Assembly: GCF_000381025.1 (NCBI RefSeq)
Contig: NZ_KB905816.1
Location: forward strand, 62,001-126,000
Direction: 5' to 3'
DNA: 64,000 nt
Source: Streptomyces sulphureus DSM 40104
GTDB taxonomy: Bacteria > Actinomycetota > Actinomycetes > Streptomycetales > Streptomycetaceae
The position numbers and the translations under genes were made by a program. Below the pieces are notes generated by a model that saw nothing but the letters and a program-made list of their open reading frames with translations, had not been told where the DNA came from and made no database searches. Of the stretch, positions 53,701 through 61,000 are shown one piece after another (the first letter of the stretch is position 1; each line of letters starts with the position of its first letter).

Positions 53701-55077
53701 GCGTTGTGGGCGCGACGCCTGGTGGCGGCGCCTGCGCCGCCCGTCGCCGCCTGGGAGCCGAAGGGCACCGTGCTGATCACGGGCGGGACCGGCGGGCTCG
53801 GCGGCCACGTCGCGCGATGGCTGGCGGCCCGCGGCGGCACGGAGCGCCTGGTGCTGCTCTCCCGGCAGGGCCGGGCGGCGCCGGGCGCGGCGGAGCTGCT
53901 CGACGAGTTGACCGCGGCCGGCGCCTCGGCCGACGCGGCCGCCGTCGACGTCACCGACCGCGCGGCGCTTTCCGCTCTGCTCTCCGCGCTGGAGTCGGAG
54001 GGTGCGCCCGTCCGCAGCGTGGTGCACGCCGCCGGGATGGTGAGCGAGGTGCCGCTCCGTGAGACGAGCCCCGAGCAGCTCGCTTCCGAGACGGCCGCCA
54101 AGGTGGAGGGCGCGCTGCTGCTGGACGAACTGCTCCCGGAGCTCGACGAGTTCGTCCTGTTCTCCTCGATCTCCGGTATCTGGGGCGCCGCCGGGCAGTC
54201 CGGGTACGCGGCGGGCAACGCCTGTCTCGACGCGCTGGCGCGGCGGCGGCGCCGCCGGGGCAGGCCGGCGACGGCGCTCGCCTGGGGCCCGTGGTCGGGC
54301 GGCGGCATGCTGACCGAACGCGACGAGCGCGAGCTGCGCAGGCGCGGACTGGCTCCGCTGCCGGTGTCCGCCGCGCTGGACGCGCTCGGGCGGACCGTCG
54401 CGGCGGGCGGGGACGCGGTCGTCGTCGACGTCGCCTGGCCGCGGTTCCTGCCCGCGTTCACCGCGGCACGGCCCAGCCCGCTGCTGGCCGGGTTCGGGGA
54501 GTCGCCGTCCCCGCGGGCCCGGACGGCCGGCGAGGGGTCGCTGCGCGAGCGGCTCGCGGGCCTGCCGGAGGACGAGCGCGACGCGGCGGTGCTGAGTGTG
54601 GTCCGCGCCCAAGTGGCGTCGCTCGTCGGGGAGTCGGACCCGGAGCGGGTGGACCCGGAGCGGGCACTCAAGGACATCGGCTTCGACTCCCTGATGTCGG
54701 TGGAGCTCCGCAACCGGTTCGCCGACCTCGTCGGCGGCAAGCTCCCGGCCACCCTCGTCTTCGACCATCCGACGCCGCACGCGCTCGCCGCCCACCTCCT
54801 TACGCGGCTCGCCCCCCGGGAGCCGGACGACGGCGCGCTGCTCGACGCGTTCGACCGCGTCGAGACCGCGGCCCTGTCGCCGTCGACGGGAAGGGAGCAG
54901 CGCACCGCGCTCGCCGCCCGTCTCGACGCGCTGCGGGAGCGGCTGGCAGAGCTCGACGCGCAACCCGTATCGGCCACGAGCGCCCTGGAGTCGGCGAGCG
55001 CGGACGAGCTGATGCGGTTCATCGACTCCGAGTTCGGGACACCCGAGCCGCCGTCCTCCGGTAGGTGCACCTCATGA
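47785..55077 (+). CDS. Type I modular PKS: loading module (relic KS-AT-ACP) and extension module 1 (KS-AT-DH-KR-ACP)
   Basis: 2430-aa synthase starting at GTG 47785 (aggag 9 nt upstream). Domains by residue: relic KS about 10-132 (ETAWRAVEDAGAVP aligns to the KS ETAWEALEHGGLVP block, no Cys). Loading AT about 230-560 (GHSFGE Ser318, motif IAGHS at 418-422). ACP Ser623. KS1 about 683-1100 (Cys855, HGTGT His990, but KSNIGH missing at about 1023). AT1 about 1199-1500 (GHSIGE Ser1281, HAFHS near 1378, malonyl type). DH1 (HVVRGTVLLP from His1569; DAALH Asp1733). KR1 from about 1994 (Tyr2141; no LDD and a Trp in GIWGAAGQ, so A-type). ACP Ser2302. A C-terminal class 1 docking region is about 2370-2430. 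Stop and next start overlap as ATGA. Confidence 0.95.
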   Translation: MVEEARDVLVTGIAHREESRSLWETAWRAVEDAGAVPSPAHPVVVFADAGDPPEWTALPGLELRPASGRDPFAVAVDCLREEPVALVVVYDEPTGTAAALARATPGADAHGALAAHEGRAAQLAALRPRSEPNTPGNSASWCSPVPLLVSGRTEAGLRAFAGDLAGHLVDHPDVPLPDLALSLASARTVWPHRTVVEAADRDSAVTALRALAAGTPGGTTVHTGTGTGAVFVFPGQGTQWQGMARELAETAPVFAERLAACGRALRPRMDVALDDVLSGGVPMDRVDVIQPALFAVMVSLAELWRSNGVVPRAMVGHSFGEIAAVTAAGGLSLEDGARLVAAVSSTLALLEGEGDMVAVALGVEELEGLVDEWRLELESAVVNGPRSTVVSGPPDAAAALLERLAERGVHARRLPIGIAGHSRHMDRIRERLTREAAAVRPRASAVPVYGSTATTPLDTAHLDPGHWFRSLRSTAEFQRVTETLLAGGHRLFVEISPHPVLAMPIEETAAHAGTAATVLDTMRRDDAGHGRYLRALAESHAHGAEPDWATALPGARRVPLPPYPFDRDAATDGEAVRLRERLAGLDEGGRLSAVVRLVVDALPLREGDEAAPSADFGSLGVDSAGSLRVRHRLVESTGLRLPVTALFDHPTPHALAEEMLRMLSGAPAACADEAADASPPREEAIAVVGMACRLPGGVRSPADLWGMVVEGREGVAPFPTDRGWDLDALYDPDPSRPGTFYQREAALLDGVDEFDAAFFGIARREALALDPQQRLLLETAWEALEHGGLVPGSLRGSRTGVFTGVMHLPYGRPPHQAAPDLEGYVVTGTASSMASGRLSYVLGLEGPAVTVDTACSSSLVALHLACQALRNGECDAALAGGATVMATPGLFIEFSRLRALAPDGRCKPFSADADGFGMAEGAGMLVVERLSDARRLGHQVLAVVRGSAVNQDGASNGLTAPNGPSQQRVIRAALRHAQVSAADVDLLEAHGTGTRLGDPIEVQALQATYGRAHSADRPLHLGSDNTHAGVAGLIKAVQALRHETLPPTLHTDRPTNAVDWASGTLGLLAAPRPWPRHDRPRHAAVSAFGISGTNAHVVLGEGDPATEPSTTPPAWTDVAVPLVLSAKTPEALHAQAAALHEHLTRHPDEPLHHTARTLTQHRTHHAHRTHATGTRAEILDRLAHPGTVQAKPSGIAALYPGQGTQHPAMGQQLARHFPAYAQALEEAAAHLDPFLPQPLRTLLENPDPTHHAQPLLFAHQYALTHLYRTHGLTLTTLTGHSIGEITAATTAGILTLHDATHLLTTRAHLIHQLPPHGTMLAIQATEHAVLSTLTPTVALAAVNGPRAVVISGPAQDVQQIGDLWRRRGRRTTPLRVSHAFHSPLMDPVLDEFRETVESLRFAQPTLPIVPSADSPHPMTSPEYWVDQIRNTVRFHDAAARLPETDLLLEIGPEATLAAMLDTDRVVLPDARRGRGEVHTVLDTLARAHTHGASVDWSALLPPAPPADLPTYPFQRERYWLNSTSDTDTSPGTDRQPHPMLPLRTDLPDQGGVLLSGRLAPASDPWLSHHVVRGTVLLPGTGFVELALEAARAVGAASVDELVLSAPMVFPECKPRDVQVWIAPPDEGAERALHVRTRGPGGDWTLHATGTLAARTADTSAFTPDWTGADWPPEGADPVPGDTFYADLAARGYEYGPAFRGTRAVWQRGDDLFAEVALPEGQPEGFGLHPALLDAALHALPLTGRLYEGDEVRLPFSFNGVSLLAADARRLRVRVQTARSGPGAAAVSITDSSGTPVLALESLTLRPLEQGQLEASRPVGRFAVAWERLPDTGAASEVPGTWLVLGDPPPGLDAVFRHLLTPASWDRSTAPDGVLVCAGRAEELLVWLHEVSALTAPVWCVTSGAVGVGVDDPEADVHAAGAWGLGRVAGLELPERWGGLIDLPAESGEASGRLLAGVLTGGGAEDQLAVRDGALWARRLVAAPAPPVAAWEPKGTVLITGGTGGLGGHVARWLAARGGTERLVLLSRQGRAAPGAAELLDELTAAGASADAAAVDVTDRAALSALLSALESEGAPVRSVVHAAGMVSEVPLRETSPEQLASETAAKVEGALLLDELLPELDEFVLFSSISGIWGAAGQSGYAAGNACLDALARRRRRRGRPATALAWGPWSGGGMLTERDERELRRRGLAPLPVSAALDALGRTVAAGGDAVVVDVAWPRFLPAFTAARPSPLLAGFGESPSPRARTAGEGSLRERLAGLPEDERDAAVLSVVRAQVASLVGESDPERVDPERALKDIGFDSLMSVELRNRFADLVGGKLPATLVFDHPTPHALAAHLLTRLAPREPDDGALLDAFDRVETAALSPSTGREQRTALAARLDALRERLAELDAQPVSATSALESASADELMRFIDSEFGTPEPPSSGRCTS
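51138..51766 (+). repeat. AT-region direct repeat, copy 1 (module 1)
   Basis: 629 bp from the KS-AT linker through the AT active site, matching 56501-57129 at constant offset 5363 with 6 mismatches and no gaps. The repeat is very C-rich and G-poor on the coding strand compared with flanking PKS DNA. A further 106-bp near-identical block at the AT end (52245-52350) pairs with 57620-57725 with 2 mismatches. Confidence 0.95.
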
Positions 55078-58000
55078 CAGACGAAAGCCAGCTCGTCGAG
55101 TACCTCCGCAAGGTCACCACCGACCTGCAGAAGACGCGCTCGCGCCTGCGGGAGGTCGAAGGGCGCGACAGCGAGCCGATCGCGGTGGTGGGGATCGGCT
55201 GCCGCTACCCGGGCGGGGTGCGCTCGGCCGAGGACCTGTGGCGGGTCGCGGCCGAAGGCCGGGACGAGATCACCGGGTTCCCCACCGACCGGGGCTGGGA
55301 CGTGGCCAACCTCTACGATCCGGACCCCGAGGCGGTGGGCAGGTCGTACACCCGCGAAGGCGGCTTCCTCACCGGCATCGACCTCTTCGACGCGGAGTTC
55401 TTCGGCCTCAGCCCCCGCGAGGCACTGGCGATGGACCCGCAGCAGCGGCTCCTGCTGGAGACGACCTGGGAGGCGCTGGAGCACGGCGGCCTCGTCCCCG
55501 GCTCGCTGCGCGGCAGCCGCACCGGCGTCTTCACCGGCGTCATGCACCACGACTACGGCGGGCGGTTCCCACGGACCCCCGAGGGGTTCGAGGGCTACCT
55601 CCACACGGGCAGCGCGGGCAGCATGGCCGTCGGCCGGGTCTCCTACCTCTTCGGGCTGGAGGGCCCAGCCGTGACGGTGGACACCGCATGCTCCTCGTCG
55701 CTCGTGGCGCTGCACCTCGCCTGCCAGGCGCTGCGCAACGGGGAGTGCGACCTGGCGCTCGCCGGCGGCGTCGCGGTGATGGCGACACCGACGTTCTTCG
55801 TCGAATACAGCCGCCAGCGGGTGCTCTCCTCAGACGGCCGGTGCCGTTCGTTCTCGGACGACGGTGAGGGCACGGGGTGGTCCGAGGGGGTGGGGGTGCT
55901 GGCGGTGGAGCGGTCGTCGGACGCACGGCGGCTCGGCCACCGGGTCCTTGCGCTCGTGCGGGGATCGGCCGTCAACCAGGACGGTGCGTCCAACGGGATG
56001 ACCGCGCCCAGCGGTCCCTCGCAGCAGCGCGTCATCCGGGCGGCGCTGCGTCATGCGCAAGTCTCCGCCGCAGAGGTGGACTTGTTGGAGGCCCACGGCA
56101 CCGGGACGCGGCTGGGGGACCCGATCGAGGCGCAGGCTCTGCAAGCGACGTACGGGCGTGCCCACTCCGCGGAACGTCCGCTCCACCTCGGCAGTCTCAA
56201 GTCCAACATCGGCCACACCCAGGCCGCCGCAGGCGTCGCCGGCGTCATCAAGGCGATCGGGGCGATGCGTCACCGCACGCTTCCGGCGACCCTCCACGCC
56301 GAACGCCCCTCGACCGAGGTCGACTGGACGCCCGGCACGCTGCGTCTCCTCGTCCGCTCCCAGCCGTGGGAGCCGGCTCCTCATCCGCGGCGCGCAGGCG
56401 TCTCCTCGTTCGGGATGAGCGGCACCAACGCGCACGTGATCGTCGAGGAGGGCGACCCGACACCCGACGAGCCGCCGACGGCGCCGAGTTGGGCGGAGAC
56501 CGCCGTGCCGCTGGTGCTGTCGGCGAAGACGCCCGAGGCCCTGCACGCCCAAGCCGCCGCACTGCACGAACACCTGACCCGGCATCCCGACGAGCCCCTC
56601 CACCACACCGCCCGCACCCTCACCCACCACCGCACCCACCACGCCCACCGCACCCACGCCACCGGCACCCGCACCGAGATCCTCGACCGCCTCGCCCATC
56701 CCGGCACCGTCCAGGCCAAGCCCAGCGGAATCGCCGCTCTCTACCCCGGCCAGGGGACCCAACACCCCGCCATGGGGCAGCAACTCGCCCGGCACTTCCC
56801 CGCCTACGCACAGGCCCTGGAGGAAGCCGCCGCCCACCTCGACCCCTTCCTCCCGCAGCCTCTACGCACCCTTATGGAGAACCCCGATCCCACGCACCAC
56901 GCCCAACCCCTCCTCTTCGCCCACCAATACGCCCTCACCCACCTCTACCGCACACACGGCCTCACCCTCACCACCCTCACCGGCCACTCCATCGGCGAAA
57001 TCACCGCCGCCACCACCGCCGGCATCCTCACCCTCCACGACGCCACACACCTCCTCACCACCCGCGCCCACCTCATACACCAACTCCCCCCACACGGCAC
57101 CATGCTCGCCATCCAAGCCACCGAACACGAGATCACCACCACCCTCGACTCGGCCGACCCCGACCAAGTGAGCATCGCCGCCGTCAACGGACCCCGAGCC
57201 GTCGTCATCTCCGGCACAGAGAAGAACGTCCAGCAGATCGGCGACCTATGGCGCCGCCGCGGCCGACGCACCACACCACTGCGCGTCAGCCACGCCTTCC
57301 ACAGCCCTCTCATGGAACCCGTCCTCGACGAGTTCGCCGCCGCCCTCGAAGAGCTCACCTTCCACGAGCCGACCGTCCCCGTCGTCCCGACCGCCGACAG
57401 CCCCCATCCGATGACCAGCCCCGCCTACTGGGTCGACCAGATCCGCAACACCGTCCGGTTCCACGACGCGCTCGTCCAACTCCCGGCCGACGACCTCCTC
57501 CTGGAGATCGGCCCGGACGCCGCGCTCACCCCGCTCATCACCACGGGGCACACCGCTTTCGCCAGCGCCCGGCGGGACGAGGACGAGACCGGCTCCTTCC
57601 TCCGTTCCCTCGCCGACGTGCACACCCACGGCGCCTCCGTCGACTGGTCCGCGCTCCTCCCGCCCGCACCACCCGCCGACCTCCCCACCTACCCCTTCCA
57701 ACGCGAGCGCTACTGGCTGAACTCGGCGCCTCCGGAGGGCGCGGGCAGCGACGCCGTCGACCACCCGTTCCTCACCGGCGCCACGGAACTGCCCGCCGAC
57801 GGCGGCCTGGTGCTCAGCGGCAGGGTCTCCCCCTCGACCGACCCGTGGCTCGCCGACCACGCCGTCGCGGGCAGCGTCCTCCTCGCCGGTACGGGGTTCC
57901 TGGAGCTCGCCTGCACGGCCGCACGCCGCGCGGGGTGCGGGCACCTCGGTGAACTGGTCGTCGAAACACCGCTGTTGCTGCCGGCGACCGGCAGCGACGT

Positions 58001-61000
58001 GCAGGTGTGGGTGGCCGCGCCGGGAGACGGCGACCGGGACCTGGTGATCCGCTCCCGGGACGGGGACGGCGACTGGGTGGTGCACGCGACGGGAACGCTC
58101 GCCGAGTCGGTCGACCGGACGGCCGACGTCGGGTGGGCACGCCCGTGGCCGCCTGCGGAGGCCGAGGAGATCCCCGTCGAGGAGCTCTACGAGGAGCTGG
58201 CCGCCCGCGGCTACGCGTACGGGCCCGCCTTCCGCGGCCTGCGCGCGGTGTGGCGGTCGGAGGGGGAGACGTACGCCGAAGTGGCCCTCCCCGCGGGCTG
58301 CGAGGACACGCGCCTCGCCGTCCACCCCGCGCTGCTGGACGCCGCGTTGCACCCGTTGGCCGTCGGCGCCTCCCGCGACATCCGGTTGCCGTTCGTCTTC
58401 GGCCCCACCACCGTGCACTCCCCCGGCGCCCGCGCGCTGCGCGTCCGGCTCCGGACGGCTGCCGGGTCCGTGCGGCTCGACGCCGTCGCCGACTCGGGGG
58501 AACCGGTGCTCAGCACCGAGGGGCTCGTGCTGCGCACGGTGGACACCGGCCGGCTGGCCGCCCGCGTGCCCGCGCGGGTGGACGCGCTGCGGCACGAGGT
58601 GACCTGGCAGCGCGTCGCCGACGTCCCGTCGCCCGAACCGGCCCCCGGCACCTGGCTGGTCCTGTCGACGGCGTCCGCCGCGCCCTCGTGGAGCGCGGCC
58701 CCCGTCGAGGACGCCGTCACCGTCGACTTCGACGGGGAGGAGGGACGCGCGGAGCTCGCCGCGCGGCTGCCCGACGGGGAGTTCGCCGGTGTCCTGTGCT
58801 TCGCACGGCGCCCGGTGGAGCTGCTCACGGCCGTGCAGGCGCTCGCCGACGCAGGGGTGGCCGCCGGGGTCTGGTGCGTCACCCACCGCGCGGACGACGA
58901 CCCGGATGCCGCGGCCGTGTGGGGCCTCGGGCGGGTCGCCGCACTCGAACTGCCCGACCGGTGGGGCGGGTTGGTCGACGTGCCGGAGGAGCGCACCGAC
59001 TCCGCCGCCGTCCGCCTGGCGGGGTTGCTCTCCGGCGGCAGCGACGAGGACCAGGTGCGCATCGCGGACGACGGCGTCTTCGTACGCCGTCTCGTCGCCG
59101 CCGCGCCGGCAGGCGAGCCGGACGGCTGGGAGCCCTCGGGGTCGGTGCTGATCACCGGCGGAACGGGGGCGCTCGGCGCCCACGTCGCCCGCTGGGTGGC
59201 CCGACTCGGCGGCTGCTCCGTCCTGTTGGTCTCCCGCCGGGGCCCCGAGGCGCCCGGCGCGGCGGAGCTGGTGGCGGAGCTGGCCGCCTGCGGCACACCG
59301 GCACGCGCCGTCGCGGCGGACGTCGCGGACCGGGAGGCGGTGACCGCACTCGCACGAGAGGCGGCCGCAAGCGGTGCGCCCGTCCGTGCGGTCTTCCACG
59401 CCGCGGGGATCGGCGCCCAGAAGCCGCTGCTGGAGACCGGGCACGAGGACCTGCGGTCCGTCATGGCGGCGAAGGCCGAGGGCGCCCGGGTCCTCGACGA
59501 GGTGTTCGCCGACGCCGAGTTGGACGCCTTCGTGCTCTTCTCCTCCGTCTCCGGCACCTGGGGCGCGGCCGGCCAGGCGGGGTACGGCGCCGCCAACGCC
59601 GCACTCGACGCGGTCGCCGCGCGGCGACGGGCACGAGGGCTGGCGGCGGCCTCGCTCGCGTGGGGCCCGTGGGCCGGCGGCGGCATGGTCGACGCCGAGC
59701 GGGAGCGGCAGCTCCGCCGACGCGGCCTCGTGCCGCTGCCCGTCGCCGATGCCCTTGCGGCGCTTGCCCGTTCGGTCGCGCTGGGCGGGGACGGCGTGCT
59801 CGTCGACGCGGCGTGGCCGCGGTTCCTTCCGCTCTTCACCGCGGCGAGGCCGGCGCCGCTCTTCGCGAAGTTCCTCCGCGGCTCCGAGGAAGCGCCGGAG
59901 ACGGCCGGACGGTTCGCCGCCGTCCCGCCCGCCGAGCGGGAGCGGGACCTGCGGGAGCTGGTGCGGGCCGAAGTCGCCGCCGCCATCGGCCAGTCGGACC
60001 CCACCCGGGTCGACCTCGACCGTCCGCTGCACGAGCTCGGCTTCGACTCCCTCATGTCCGTCCGGCTCCGCGATCGGCTCGCCGCGGCGACCGGCGTCCG
60101 ACTCCCGGCGACGCTCGCCTTCGACCACCCCACCTCCACCGCGCTCACGCACCACCTGGAATCCCTCCTCGCCCAAGCACCCGACGAGGAGCGGCGGGCC
60201 GCGGCCGCGCCGGCGTCCGCCGCGGAGCCCGTCGCGATCGTCGGCATGGCCTGCCGCTACCCGGGCGGGGTCGCGACGCCGGAGGACCTGTGGCGGCTCG
60301 TCGCCGAAGGACGCGATGCCGTCACCGGCTTCCCCACGGACCGCGGTTGGGACCTGGCCGGCCTCCACGCCCCGGACCGGGAGCGGACCGGTACGGCCCA
60401 CGCACGGGAGGGCGGTTTCCTCGACGACGTCGCCGGGTTCGACGCGGACTTCTTCGGCATCCCCCCTCGCGAGGCCCTGGCGATGGACCCGCAGCAGCGG
60501 CTCCTGCTGGAGGCTGCCTGGGAGGCCGTCGAGTCCGCCGGGATCGTCCCGGAGAGCCTGCGGGGCGCTCGGGCCGGGGTCTTCGCGGGGGTGATGTACA
60601 ACGACTACTACTCCCGGCTCGGCGGCATCCCCGACGGCCTGGAGGGCATCCTCGGCCTCGCCAACAGCAACAGCGTCATGTCGGGGCGCATCTCCTACCT
60701 GTTGGGGCTGGAAGGCCCGGCGGTGACGGTGGACACGGCGTGCTCGTCCTCGCTCGTGGCGCTGCACCTCGCCTGCCAGGCGCTGCGCAACGGGGAGTGC
60801 GACGCGGCCCTCGCCGGCGGAGCCACCGTGATGGCGACGCCCAACATCTTCGTCGAGTTCAGCCGCCAGGGCGGGCTCGCACGGGACGGCCGGTGCAAGT
60901 CGTTCTCCGCCGAGGCGGACGGCACCGGCTGGTCGGAGGGCGTGGGCGTGCTCCTCGTCGAGCGGTTGTCGGACGCCAGGCGGCTCGGCCATGAAGTCCT

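Noticed and set aside
53700-54700. Enoylreductase domain in module 1
   Set aside because: DH and KR are separated only by a KR structural half; no ER nucleotide motif (LxHxxxGGVG) is present. The same holds for module 2.
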